A DNA stretch of 64,000 bases from Nymphaea colorata (Eukaryota > Streptophyta > Magnoliopsida > Nymphaeales > Nymphaeaceae): NCBI RefSeq assembly GCF_008831285.2, contig NC_045139.1, forward strand, positions 8,092,204 to 8,156,203, written 5' to 3'. Below are positions 46,493-59,599 of the stretch, one piece after another; positions within the stretch are counted from its first letter, which is position 1, and every line of letters starts with the position of its first letter. The notes beneath the pieces are model-generated. The model saw only the letters and a program-made list of their open reading frames with translations, was not told the origin of the DNA and did not search any database. The translations under genes and the position numbers were made by a program.

Positions 46493-49400
46493 CTACAAGG
46501 AGAATGATAGTAGCCTTGTTAGGATTGCAGTATAACAAACTGATAACAATGCACCAACAGGAATGGTGACTGCCCATGATGCAACAATTTCTCGAACAGT
46601 CTCTGCCCTCACACTGTTGAGTCCCCTGGCAAAACCGACCCCCATGACTGCCCCAACGAGAGTATGGGTTGCAGATATTGGAAGGCCGAGTTTTGATGCC
46701 ACCAACACCACTGATGCAGCAGCAAACTCTGCTGCAAAACCTCTGGTCGGAGTCAACTCTGTTATCTTTTTACCAATCGTCGCAATTACCCTGTATCCCC
46801 ATATCAACAATCCAGCAACTATACCAAATCCACCCCAAGCGATGACATCAGTTGGGATCATGACTACAGCATCAGAGGCGCCACCATGGAGAATTGATAA
46901 TGCAGCTGCCAATGGGCCAATAGCATTTGACACATCATTTGCTCCATGGGCAAAGGACATGAAACAAGCAGATAAAACCTGCATGTAGCCAAAGACACCA
47001 TAGACAATCTCCAGCTCAGTGCCAGTGGGACCGGCAATATCGGACAGGAAACCTACGTTCTGAGGGCTTCTAGTTTCGCCTTTCGGTGCACCATCAGAAT
47101 AGAGAAGGTGACCAAGTTGTCTGTGGATGACTTTACTTACAAGAACTGCACCTACTATGCCACACGCAAGTGCCTGCAGGCATGCAAGAACTGGAATCTT
47201 GCTAAGGGGGAAAGCAGCAAAGGAGATGCCAGTGACACCAATAAGAACTGCAACTGGAGCAGCTGCTGCTGCTGCTTGGCCTGGGTTTGGAGCACTGTAC
47301 ACAAACTAAAACAGCAATGTGGAAGCTCAGTAAGAAGTTGATGCAAAGCTACCAAAGGAAAGAGATTTTCTAAAAGACATTTACCCTCCGAATGCATTTG
47401 TAGACAATGAAGGACACTGCAGCTCCCATGACAGGCGAGATCACCCACGAAGAAGCTACCCTTGCTAGCGATGTCCAGAAAACTGCACCAATTCCACCAT
47501 AGACCAGTCCAAATCCCACCATTGCCCCTACTATACAGTGTGTGGTGGACACTGGCCAGCCATAGAAAGAAGCAACCTGATCAGAAATAAGCACATCTAT
47601 TGATTAGCCTAACGAGGGAAAAAGCAACAAAATATTTTCATGGCCACTGAAAACAAGTCCCAAGGGAAAAATAAAATATCAACTCTGTGCATGAAAAGTT
47701 ACATCAATTTACACAACAACTCCTTGTAAACTTGATTTGTATATTCATTGGTCTCACTTTTTGGATTGAATGCAAAAATGTTCTATACAAGCTGACCTCA
47801 TTCATGCTGAAAAATGCTTTATAGTTTATATTACTCTCTTACATGTCCAGTCATCTTTTTTCATCCTTAACTGAAACAGCAGCAGGATATCTCGCTACAT
47901 GTTTCTCTTCTGGTTCTCGTCTTCTGCATATGAGTTAAGGAACATGCAACAGAATAACCTACTTATTCTGAAATAGTTTCAGTAACTTGGACTTTTCAAG
48001 GAAGCTTGATACTGTTTGTTTGTTTATTTAAGAATTGATTACAATTTTTTATACAAAATAAAACAGAAAGATAAGCAATGAACATCGAAATACTCATATG
48101 GTAGCACACAATTATGATTCTAGTCACATATTGCTTTTGCAAGCAAATGGGCTATAACATTATGTGGTACAATGTTCTTTCAGATGCCTGTAATTAGACG
48201 ATACAATATCTTTCCCCCTTCAGGATGCCTTTGCAATCTTCCAGTCCTATACCTGGTAAGTTCCCATAACATAATTTCCGTGCCTTTTCTGCCAGGGATT
48301 TCATAAAAGAATAAGCAAACTAAATAGTTTTGACTCATGACTTTGCAGTCATCATTATTTTAAAGAGAGAATGTATAGCCAAAAGGAAATTCTCAATAGG
48401 TGTAAGGGGAAAAAAAGGAGTCTATGCTTAGCTACTTGAAACTCCTAGGGATCATAAGAAGGATTTTTGGAGAATCCATATAAGATTTTATACAACAGAG
48501 AGAATTGGAAAGACTGCCCCAGACCTCTATTTCAAGATAATTATGTTTAAATAGGCCTTGGATGTTCAAGTGTAGAGCCTTCTACAATGCTGGTCGTAGA
48601 GGCATGATATCTGAGAAAAATTTGTCCATCTAAGTTTATGTGATGGCACCACCCAAAGGAGAAGAAGACAGTTGAAACTCAAGAAACTCCAGGTTCTTGA
48701 AAATGCTTAGAGCTTCCTGGATATTTGTAAAGTTCAGAAATTCTAACATAACAAAAGTCATGAAAACTGTAACACATTTTCAGAAGAAAGGCATGCACTT
48801 GCTACTTGTGTCATATAATAGGAGTAAGTAATACAACGGACCACGGACAGAGAGAAACACACTATAGGTTGTCTTGGACCTACTTAGCCTAGAAAACAAT
48901 TTTGTGCTTAAGCCCACGAAAACAATCAAACATGAGAAGAAAACTAAACAATGTGCTTCTAAAAGTATTATGCAAGTTTATGTTTCTGAGGCTTACAGCA
49001 AGTGGAGCAGATTTTAGCAGTCTTAGTTAGCATGTGGTCCGTGGAGCTATTCAGAGATATATAAAACTTTGTTAAAGATGTGCACTTCCTGCAACAACAA
49101 ATCATATCACTACAGATTCTAAAATGTTCGAAAGAACCCCAGAAATTTTTGCTTCAGTTATTATCGTGATTTACAATGCAGGGACCCTGCCTGTACCACA
49201 CAGAAAATCATAGGTTGCCTGAGATGTATTTAAATGTTATATTGTGATGTATACCAGCTAAAATGCAGAAGACCTTAAAGGCTTAAACATAAGAGAGATT
49301 CAATAACTATAAAATGATATGCCACGTGAAAATACTCAATTAAACCCAGAAGATACAGAGGAGGCTGAAAGCACAAGAGAGGAAGTCCCAGTAACTTGTC

Positions 49401-51000
49401 ATAGATTTGGCTAAATTGATGGAGGAAAATTATCTGGAATCTAAGAGAGTATGTTAGGAAGTGCCGTCGAGTGAAAACTTTTCTTTGTATACATTAAGGG
49501 GCAGCTTCGAACTCTATGTTTGCAAATTGTGTCTTCTTTTTTCATGATCGACTTTACTTTCAGCATCACATGCATACTCATATTTCAATCAAGCCTCTCA
49601 TGGACTACCAACTGTTCTGAGATGCTTTCAGCAACCAACGAAATGCAAGTTGTCGTTAAAAAAATGTACTACTTCTTGAACCTAACGGTCAAGTCAGATA
49701 GCTGCTTGCCTTCTAGTCAAAATTTTCCGGACCAACCCTTCTATGGTGATCAGCGTCCATGTATTCTCATAAATCCTGCAACAACATCCTGTACTCATGA
49801 GATGGAGCGTCTCAAAAAGAACATCTTTGAGACACTCCATCCTCCTAACATGCCCTAAACGACTTAATACTTAGTTCTCGTCACCTGTAAAAGCGGAGAG
49901 TTAAAGCATCCTTGCTACACATATAATGCCAAACTGTTAACAGATGACGATTATAAGCAGCATTCACTTTCTGATTAATTAGACCCAATTTCCGTGGAAA
50001 CTTGGCATGACTCGAAGATCTCCACAATTGTCTAGTGTAGAACTGTTTGGAGCACCCTTTTCTGTTCATCCACAAATGTTTTTCCATTGCTTCGCCGTCA
50101 ACCATTTTTTCGAACTTGCCGGATCAGTCATGCATAGATTTTCCGATTACCTCGGCCTTATCAAGAAAATATAAAACTCAGTTTACCAATTTCGCCACAT
50201 CGCTTACTCTGAAGACTTTAAGCCCACCCACACAGCCAAGTGTGCAACTAGTAATAAACAAACTGCAAGAAGAATGAAGGGGAGAGACATGGTACCTGCA
50301 ACCAGGTGCCTGCGGCAGCTAAGCAAGACAACAATCCGGCGAACAGAAGGTTTTCCTTCCCCTGGAAGACGCTGGACATAAGGATCCCCTTCTGCATAGT
50401 GCTGGTAACATGCCTTCCCATCAGGAAGGCACCGGAGAACTCGAGCACTGCGGCCGTCAGGACCGCCTGCCGCAGGCTCAGCGCCCCCGATCCCACCGAC
50501 GTCCCCATTGCATTGGCTACGTCATTGGCGCCGATGTTCCACGCCATGTAGAACCCGGACAGCAAAGTGACATAGGATAGAACCTTGTTCCTTAGCCCCA
50601 TGCCCTGCCCAAGTGAGGACATCGCCAGGGGCAGGCTCAGGGCAGCCATGGAAATGCACACAGAAACGGCCGTCGCCGTCCGGGACGACACGTTGAAAGC
50701 CCTCGCCATCCCTTGCGTCTCCTCCTCCTGCCTGGGCACAGCAGAGGCCGGGGCATCGTGACCTTCTTCTTCCCTGAAGGAAGCCAGAGAGGAGGCAGAG
50801 GGCAGGAATTTCGGTGTGAGGGTGATGTATCTGATTCTGGGGTTCCTCTGGAAGTTGATGTACCGTCTGGAGAAGGCAGTTGAATGAAGAAATGGAGTGC
50901 TCTTGGAGCACAGATGGTTGTGGAGACCGCTGCCATTCTTTGAGCAGAACAAGTGCAGTTGGAGACCAGAATTTTTTAAACACAGCAGATGCAAAGTCAT
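46493..51000 (-). CDS. PHT2;1: Chloroplast low-affinity phosphate transporter PHT2;1 (PiT family), 3 exons
   Basis: Inorganic phosphate transporter of the PiT (Pho-4) family, expected in the chloroplast inner envelope where it imports phosphate. Exons 51000-50296, 47576-47385 and 47305-46493 join in frame to 569 codons plus stop with GT-AG boundaries; intron 1 is 2.7 kb. Residues 1 to about 80 form a Ser/Arg-rich plastid transit peptide. The two inverted PiT signatures are present: GANDVANAMGTSVGSGAL in exon 1 and GANDVSNAIGPLAAALS in exon 3, with GWPVSTTHCIVGAMVG and GLPISATHTLVGAVMG as the paired elements. Many hydrophobic segments give roughly a dozen membrane spans. ATG 51000 (MTLHLL) is preferred because remembered plant PHT2;1 proteins begin MTL; an in-frame ATG at 51045 would add 15 residues. 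The GA tract beginning 62 bases upstream probably lies in the 5' UTR. Confidence 0.95.
47577..50295 (-). other. Intron 1 of PHT2;1
   Basis: A 2.7 kb AT-rich intron. The one longer plus-strand open frame (49520-49858) has no recognisable motif; its end overlaps a 39-bp near-perfect inverted repeat (49802-49840). No transposon termini were identified. Confidence 0.5.
49802..49840. repeat. Near-perfect inverted repeat (hairpin) in PHT2;1 intron 1
   Basis: ATGGAGCGTCTCAAAAAGA is followed after ACA by TCTTTGAGACACTCCAT; the arms pair over about 17 bp with one mismatch and a small bulge. Confidence 0.8.
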
Positions 51001-51059
51001 ATTATCCCTTCTCTTTTCACTTTGACGATAGATCTCCTTAAGCAAATAGAATAGTATTC

Positions 51060-51060
<1 letters not shown>

Positions 51061-51136
<76 letters not shown>
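51061..51136. repeat. Long (GA)n tract upstream of PHT2;1
   Basis: About 75 bases of nearly uninterrupted GA (CT on the coding strand) beginning 62 bases upstream of the PHT2;1 start codon. CT tracts of this kind are common in plant 5' UTRs and core promoters and can bind BBR/BPC-type GAGA factors; any role here is inference. Confidence 0.92.
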
Positions 51137-54100
51137 TGGTAGCGGTTACTGGGTGAGTGAGGGAGACGGAAGTACTAAATCAAGAATGGAAGTTGTTCCA
51201 TAAAAGAATCCGTAAGTTGGTTTGGGGCAGAAAGAGGAGGAAGAGGAGAAGATTCAGAGGGCAGTAGCTGCTACAGTTTTTGTTTGTCTGAATCTCCATT
51301 TTATCTCCATTAATAGCTCATTTTTAATGGTTTATGAGTCACGACTTTCTGCTCTCTATGAAAAATTTCACCCTCTCTTTATTCTGGAATCTGAATTATT
51401 TGGGATGAAAAAGAGAAAAATATTTGGAGTGGTAGATAAGATTCTTCGCCTTCGAAAGTGTTAGCTGCGAGCAGGTTTGTGGGGAAGAACGAGTGGCGGA
51501 GAGCGTTCTTAAAATGTCATGGTGGTGGCCATCCTTCCCCCTTGACCACAGAGCGAGCTGTAGAGAGAGAGAGAGAGAGAGAGAGATGGACGTCCCAGTC
51601 AATCATCCTGGCGCTGCCCAACGGTCGGCTGGAGGTTTGGTTTCTTATCCGAACCTGCAACCCATCATTGTCAGCAAATTGAATCGGTTTTCCGAGTTTT
51701 CTCAAATTCAGAAGCGTTTGCAACCATTGGTTGTTGCTGCCACTGACAGATTCAGTCCTGACCTTTCTGCTCAAACACAGTTCTTATAGTTTAATTATGT
51801 CTATCAAATTCTCCTTTACAAAATCAGACGAAGATGACTAAGCACTTCAAAGAAGAAAGAAAAGGATGAGTTCGAGAATTTGTGACAGTTATTGAAAGCC
51901 AGTTCTTTAAAATTTTTAAAGATCTAAAGTTAACATTTTTAGTCGGCCCATTTTTGTCTCAGCCAAGAACCGATTCGATACGTATCGGTCAATAAAAGGA
52001 CGATACACAGATTCTGCAGCCCTGCTGCCAATGTCAATGTGTCTGGCTTGGCTGGCTATGGGCTCTCCCAAATTCTCCTTTCCGTTTTTTCTTTTTTTAT
52101 TCTGGAGTTATTCCGGAGGCGATGACTCTTTTCCTCAGCTCTGAGAAATTAAGTCTAGAACCTTCAGGTCAGCCATGGAAAACCCTTTCCCACATTTTTT
52201 CTCATCGTTTGAAGGAGAGTGTTTATTTGGCTGTGAATTAGCTAAAAAACATATGAAAAGCATTTACAAAAGCACATGAAACGTATAAGTCAATTAAATA
52301 AAATGCAAAGAAGAATTGGAAAATGACCATCAATTGGAATCGATTTGAAACATGAATCGTTTAAAGATTTCCCATAAAATGTTTTCATCTCATATGGTTT
52401 GCCGTCTCCTTAGATAGCATAGAAAATCAAGTTACTGGAACAACCTTGTTCTTCAAACATGCCCTTCTAATCAGCAATATGGATATTCCAAAAGTCATTT
52501 AATAGTTGATTCTTGAATGACTGTCACCTATCGTTCCTTTCTTTTGTTTTTTATCGGTAAGCTAGCGGTGTGCCAAGAGAAATCTAAATTCTCAAGATTC
52601 TTCAACTCAAACTTCGTAGGTCCAGTCTTTGGATAAGTGAATAGATTTCTTGTTGCCTAGCTACAAGAATTGTGACATTTGGTGAAACTGGGAATGAGTG
52701 GAATATATAGTATACATTAATATGTCTGGGCGCTGGGCCGGGCCGCTACCAGGTCCCCGGTACCCGGCCCGGGTCTGGGTCAAGATTTTTTGCGTCGGCC
52801 TTAATCCATTATGCCCAGCCTGGCCCGACATCATAACGCGCCGGGTCCGGGTTAAGCAATCGGCCCGTTCGACCGGTTAAGTCGAATGAGTTCGTTCGTT
52901 CTTTCGACGCAGGGAGTTAACAACCAAAAAAGATGAACAAAATATCCCCTACCAAAATTGTCTTAAACAAATTGATTGGTCATATTAGTGTCATTTGTAG
53001 GGGCAGAGCTAGTTTTTTTTTTTTTTTTTTTTTTTATGGGGCACTAATTAAACAAATTTTCAGTTGGCTATGAGGTAGTGACTCCAGTTTGGTATGGCTG
53101 TCCTATATAATTGAACCCAAATCTACCCAAATTCAACTACTAATTTAAACTTTCAGAAAATGGAATCTACGCAATTCATTGTTGATTAATTGATAATTCA
53201 AAATTTTTTCTTGGTATATGATGAGCAAATGAACTGAGATTTGCAAATCGTTCGTAGAGAATTAAGGGACGACTGATAGCCTCGATGAATCTCAGAGCTG
53301 TGTATATAAGGCCATACTCCCTTCTTTTCGACTTCAAACCGGAGGTTTTGGCCATACACTGAGGATATTGAATTCTCTTTTTCACTTAGTAGTAAAGTAT
53401 GGTGTTTGTTTACATAAAAAGAATTTTAAGATTCGTCAAGGTTATCGAACACAAAGGCTTTGATACTGCCACCATCTAAGAACGTCATTGATGACCATAA
53501 TTAGCGGCGACGCCAAATGTCCTTTTTATATTATATTATTATTATTTATTATTATTATTATTTTATTTGGAATTTGGATTCTAAGGAAACAGCGTTGGGA
53601 TAAGAGACACTGTAGGACTTATGCTTGCATAGACTTGGGGAAGAGCCAAAATTGTTGTATAGGTCAATGGAGTTTACGCATATTCCTACCTGTTTATCTC
53701 AAGAGTCACACAATGGGTTACAATGGTGACAATAAAATATACAGTGTGGACACGGAATGAGCAAGTTGCCTACGACGGTCACAACAAAATGTGCAGTGTG
53801 TCCGATATGCGTCATTGAATATTGGCATATATGGCCTCAACTATTTATTTTTTGAATTTATTTTTAAATTTATTTCAAAAATAAAAAAATACAAAATTGT
53901 AAAGTTGTATTCATCATGTTGAGAAGGGGCCAATATAAATTTAATGAGATAATAAAGACCATATGAATACCACAAATCGTGACAATTCTTATGAAACAAA
54001 GATGGCACCGAGCACAAAAAACTTGTTTTCGAGTGAACAGTGTTTCACACCGCCCGGGAAAAAACAGAAGCCTCCACTCTACCCCTTATCCGCATAAGGT

Positions 54101-55679
54101 ATATAATTTGTTTCTAGTGTCTTGGGATGCCACCCTTGCCATGTCTGCACACCAACGGTCATTCTTTTACAACACAAAAAGTTGGTGTCATAGGAATTCG
54201 AAATGGAAACCAGCCGCCTATCGGACCCTACCCCAACCTTTGCGCCAACCCCGTTGAGGATGAGAGAGAAAGCATATTTCATTTGAGAAGTCAGTCGCAA
54301 GGGATGGTTTTGTAGCCTTCTTAGATAACTGGTTAAGTCTTCAGTTTAAGTTTAATCCAAATGAAAAGGAGATAATATTTTTGTATTAGTTCAACAAACA
54401 GCTACAACATGGTTGGTTCCTTGACGACCAGACAATAATATAGGTTCCCTTCGTAAATGAGAATTTCTTTTAGCAAAATCATGGAAAATATTTTTAACTT
54501 TTTTTTTCCTTGAAAAGAAACTTATGCAAATGTGTTCGCATGTTTAAAAGCATGTATATTTGATAACAAAAATGTTCTTCATTTGACCTGTAAGAATAAT
54601 TTTAGAATCCAAAAGAATTAAGGTCATTACTTTTAAATATTGTCTAGAGTTGTAGGAAAATTAGTGTTAAAAGAAAGTATGAAAGTATGACCAACCTGCG
54701 AATAAGACCAAAAAACTATGAAAGTCTACGATACTTTCTTTTGTTTTGGTGCCAAAATCTATGTTGGAAAATTAACCCCAAAAAATCGCTTCCTCCATCA
54801 TGTTGCCAAGATAGCAACATGATATTGACCATAGACTAAATATTGACATAATACTACGATGGTTTGGAATTGTAATTGTTTCTTCTTTTAAGTTTACCAC
54901 AATGAATTGATAAAGACAATGACAATGAACTGAATGAAAAAGAAACAAACTGTGTGGTTATTGAATTAAACGCATTGTTTTCCTCTCATTGTGTTTGAGT
55001 TTTGCAGCTGGAGCTCCGCTCAATGAGCTCAATTGTAGGTTGACTAAGCTTGACCCAAGCTGATTCTAAAATTATATATGTAAATTTTTGCATGAGCCTA
55101 GTTGATATTATCAGAGCGCGCATGAGGCAACTCAAGCTTGCTCATTCTATATTGATCAGTTTGAACTTGAGTCTTTTATCATATGCTTGAGCTCAAATTG
55201 GATTGAACCAGGCCGAGCTCGAGCTCGGGTGACTCGACTCATTCCTTACACCTATTGACTGGGTTATATGCATCCAATTTTTGTTCTTAATCTTCAAAAA
55301 CATGTAGCTAGGTAAAATATGCTTATCTTGCATAAACTTTGAAACTGAAGAAAATGTAAAGAAAATGCTCAGTTAACTTAGATTGTCAAGGACATAAGCT
55401 AAACTAAGGCCTTCTAATTCAAGAGTTTCTATAGAAAAGGTACAATTGCACAAGAGAGCAAAAATAAATGCTATATCCTGGCCTTAAAATTAAGTCTACA
55501 TAGCGTGGTATGAACTTTTAATGGAAATCAAATGAAAGCTGGTGAAGTGTTTTCATGTTCAAAAGAACTTGAATACAAAACCATTTAAGGCACCTTAGAT
55601 GACATTCATAATTTGGACAAGAGGCGAAAAGGGGAAGAAGTTCATGCATTCCGAACAATATATATATATACATATATAT

Positions 55680-55737
<58 letters not shown>

Positions 55738-55987
55738 CTGTATACTTGTCCAAGAGAATGTTAGTAAACATCCAAGAAGCGGCAGTACAAAATGAAAGGT
55801 GTGCCACTAATGCGATCACTACTAAACATGCAAGCGTCAGAGAAGACCACTATTACTAAATACTAATATGAAAAAGGCATTACAGAAAAAACGTGTTAGA
55901 GAAAAGCGAAAGGAATGCCATTGAAAATAGCAAGTACTAATTAGCAAATATTTGTTCGGACCTTAAAAATGTGGCACTAATAATCAA
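51137..55987. other. Intergenic repeat-rich spacer
   Basis: No supported coding gene. It contains a GA tract near 51563-51586, a GC-rich patch at 52725-52875 dominated by GGCCCGG-type motifs, a GGGGCAGAGCTAG motif with a long poly-T near 52997-53036, an ATT-rich microsatellite near 53530-53565, a GAGCTC-rich repeat fragment near 55008-55240, and a TA microsatellite at 55659-55736. Confidence 0.55.
55659..55736. repeat. (TA)n microsatellite
   Basis: About 78 bases of TA alternation interrupted by single C and G substitutions near its start. Confidence 0.95.
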
Positions 55988-56154
55988 GGGCCTATTTGGC
56001 AAAGGAAACAATATGTAACTATTCTATGAATATGACCCAAAGATTGAATAACATTCATGAAACACTTTAAAAAGTTCTTTATGAATCTACCTCAATTTTT
56101 GGAGTAAATTCATGAAATGATTTGTAATTGTTCCATTTGCCAAACAGGCCCTAA
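55985..56154. mobile_element. Tourist-like MITE (164 bp)
   Basis: Element 55988-56151 has long imperfect terminal inverted repeats: the left end begins GGGCCTATTTGGCAAAGGAA and the reverse complement of the right end begins GGGCCTGTTTGGCAAATGGA, with similarity extending about 45 bases. The right flank is TAA and the left flank CAA, consistent with a TAA duplication carrying one substitution. There is no coding capacity. Confidence 0.8.
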
Positions 56155-57540
56155 GAGAAACCAATGCTAATTTCCTCCTGACATCTTTCTAATCCCCATT
56201 GTCCTCTCTTCCATTAGCCATTTTGCTCACTCATTGCTTCTCTAATTGAGTGCTTCATTCCTATTTCACATACTTCTTCAAATTATTTGATTTTTGGAAA
56301 GGAGTGGTTAAAACCCTTCCACCAACCCATAGTCATCTACTTCTTTTAACTTGTCTATCATCGTTACTTTCTTCTTTAACCAATAGCTTCATGCCCACTA
56401 GGTTAACTAAGCATGCCTACTTATAATTTGAAATTTTCAGCTCCAGAACAAAGGAATTAGACCTCGGAGTTCTAAAATAACATCCTTTGCGGGAAACCAT
56501 CTAGACTTTAGTATATCCCCCGAGTGCTTACCATTATAGAGCTAGAGTTGGGTGACATGAAAAAGTATGAATTAGATTGATTTTATGTTATATATTATTT
56601 CACAAGATGCTTGAAGCTGTTCAAAGTCATCAAGCTGCTTCTTCAATTATTGCAGACATGGACCATGTCAAAGATATTATATGTTGATATGTTGTATGAC
56701 ATGTTCATTTATTTATAAGGTTACAATGATTCATATATACACCCCTATTGGATTGTTGTATAGTTTAGTGATAATGCTTTCAAGTTGGTATTCTCTATCT
56801 TTAAAGTTTGTTTACCTCCTCTACTCGCAATTGAGATTAGGAGATTAGATTCTACTGTCTAGATATAGCTTGAATGCTCAAGCTCTAGTGTGCAACCAAG
56901 CGAATAGAATTAGAGATCCTTCTTCCTTGTGTGAAAATAATATTTGTTTTTAACAATTTTATTTTAAAGCATCATTTCACTGAAGTTAGTGATCAATCTC
57001 ACTGAAGCATCAAGTATTGGAGCATTATTGGGAAACAAAGGTATCCGTAGTTAATATTCTTTAAAAAGTTTTAAACGATCAGAACACATCTTGGTACTTG
57101 GAATAAATCTAAATTTTGTTTATTTAGAAGAAGATCATATTAAAAAAAAAAAACTTGGATCAAGTGCAAGGGGTTGTGGGGGAAGGAAGCAATCAAACCA
57201 TGGTAAAAAGAAAAGGAAACTAAGCAGATAAGGATTAAGCAAAGGAAAAATATATGTGGCATCACAAATCCAACATTAGATGACTTCAAGAGGGTGACAA
57301 CAATTCAGCCTATGTTCAACCATGGCACATGATAGGCAAATGAACCAACAATAAGATCAAGAATGAAGTCCAACACTTTTCAATGGAAGACTCAATGATC
57401 AATAACTCTACTAGTAAAGATCGTTTCACACCTTTCTTAACAAGACAATTTGATGGATATATCAAATTGGCTCTTAACAATAATTCACCTGGTTTAGTTG
57501 ACAATGTAGTCGTTCTTATACGAGTATTAGAGCATAGTTA
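56155..57540. other. AT-rich spacer, no gene seen
   Basis: Low-complexity AT-rich DNA upstream of the LINE fragment. I saw no open frame with protein-like composition and no clear 5' target duplication for the LINE. Confidence 0.5.
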
Positions 57541-59599
57541 GGAAAGATGTACCAAAGGCTATGATGATGGTCCCTGTTTGTCACATATATTCTTTGCTGA
57601 TGATTTGATTCTTATAGGTGAGACTATAGTTGAGCAATATAAGACTATGATGGACTATCTTAATAAATTTTGCTTCTTTTCTGAACAGAAGGTGAATTTA
57701 TCTAAATCTCTATTTTATACTTCCACTAATGTTCATGAAGATGTTGTTCAAAGTATTCAAGGGAGTTCCAGTATGCATCACTGCATTGATCTTGGCCGTT
57801 ATCTAGGGTGCCACTACATACTAATCGTGTTAATAGAAATATTTATACTCAACTTCTTGACAAGGTTCGCAAGCGATTGTCTTCTTGAAAGTCTTCCCAA
57901 CTCTTTTTAGCTGGATGTGCCACCTTAGTACAATCTGTGACTAGTTTCATTACAGATTATACTATGCAAACTATTAAATTGCCAATTTCTGTTACTAAAG
58001 AAATTGATAGTTTGAATAGAAATTTTCTTTGGGGATCAACGGCTGAGAAAAGGAGAGTTCATTTGTTGAATTGGGACACTGTGTGTCGTGCAAAAGATAA
58101 AGGAGGGCTTGGTATTCGTAAGTCTGCTAATATGAACAAAGCTTTGCTTGCCAAGCTAAGGTGGAAATTAGAAGATGAGGATGAAGGTCTATGGGCTCGA
58201 GTTTTGACATCCAAGTATTTGAAACAATGTTTTTTTCTTCAAGCTCGTATAACACATAATGCTTCTCACACTTGACAGAGTATAATCTCAACCAAATCTC
58301 TTGTTCATCAAGGTTGTGCACGAATTGTAGGTGATGGATCAACAACTTTGTTTTGGAAAGGTAAATGGCTTGGGGATAAGTCCTTACTTGAGCGCTGTAA
58401 TGTTAATTTGTCTGATGAGGAGCATACTAAACATGTTAATGATTATATTTGTAACAACAATTGGAGTGAACAGTTGTTAGTGCTTTTGCCGGCTGATATT
58501 AGGGAACAACTTTCATTTGTGCAGCTTCAACAAGATGAGCAAGATAGAAATTTTTGGCATGCTTCAACTGATGGCAACTTTTTTGTTTCTTCTGCTTATC
58601 AATTGCTTATTGTTGGTGTTCACACACATGAATTCTGGTTTAAATTGTAGAAACTAGATATTCCCCATCGGGTTAAGTTCTTTATTTGGTTATTATTTCA
58701 TAATCATCTTCTTACTAGATCTGCTTGTGTACATCAAAATATTTTGACTACCGCAGTTTGTCCTCGGTGTGGTGCTCTTGAGGAAAATACTCTGCATGTC
58801 TTCTGAGATTGTAGTTCTTCTCAAGTTATATGAGTTGGCTATTTTCATGGGGCTAAATTATAAGAGTTTAATACGGTCACTTTGGAGGTTTGGTTGAGGA
58901 ATAATATTTCTAGGCATTGCCTTTTGGTTAACAATATGATTTCTTGGTCTATTTTCTTTTGCTTCGCTTGTTGACATATTTGGCAGTGGTGAAATCGAGT
59001 TGTATTTGAAACAAGTTTTTCTTGACTCGATGATATTTTATTTCACATAGCTGCTTCTATTGGAGAGTCTAAAAACCATATGGCCCAACTTCGATTATCC
59101 CAACGAAAAGTTCAAACCTTTATTGCATGGATGTCACATCACTTGGGTTTTATTAAGTTGAATGTTGATGCGGCTGCTATAACAAATCCATAAAACTTAG
59201 CGACTGGTGGTTTATTTCACAATGATAATGGAGAATGGTTATTTGGCTTCACTTGTCGTGCGAGTTATGGTCATATAACTAAGGCTGAACTTATTGTTGA
59301 ATCAGATTCCTTATTAGCTGTGAACAAGGTTTTAAAAGACCTGTAGCCTCGTGATCCTTTATTTCAGATAGTGAAGCAGTGTCAAAAAATGTTGAGACAT
59401 GATTGAGAGTGTGTCTTATATATGTGTGTCGATTTTCTTGCCTCATTAGTCTTTCAATGATCTTTTGGAGTGACCATTCTTACCAATCCACCTGGTTTTT
59501 TGCATCGATTGGTTGAGGAGGATCTGATTGGTGTAGCTCAACATCATGCTATAGTTAGTTAATGCGGTTCTAAACCGCTCTTATGTAATAAAAAAAAGT
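57541..59599 (+). pseudogene. 5'-truncated, decayed L1-type LINE (reverse transcriptase C-part, zinc-binding domain, RNase H)
   Basis: A degenerate non-LTR retrotransposon. It starts inside the reverse transcriptase at GPCLSHIFFADDLILIGE (the FADD active-site motif, from about 57568). One frameshift lies near 57815, after which a single reading frame continues to a stop at 59559-59561. Downstream parts are the post-RT region (NFLWGSTAEKRRVHLLNWD, KGGLGIRKSANMNKALLAKL), the zinc-binding reverse transcriptase-associated domain (FFIWLLFHNHLLTRS, CPRCGALEENTLHVF) and a plant LINE-type RNase H domain (KLNVDAAA, near 59155, to DFLASL near 59430). Eleven in-frame stops interrupt this frame, ten of them where tryptophan is expected. 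The 3' end is a short A-run at about 59590-59597. Its age and 5' truncation are typical of dead LINE copies. Confidence 0.88.

Noticed and set aside
48840-49060. Possible inverted ends GGACCACGGAC / TGGTCCGTGG
   Set aside because: The second motif is not the reverse complement of the first, and no target duplication was visible.
49520-49858. 112-codon plus-strand frame
   Set aside because: Antisense within PHT2;1 intron 1, ends in the hairpin, no recognisable motif.
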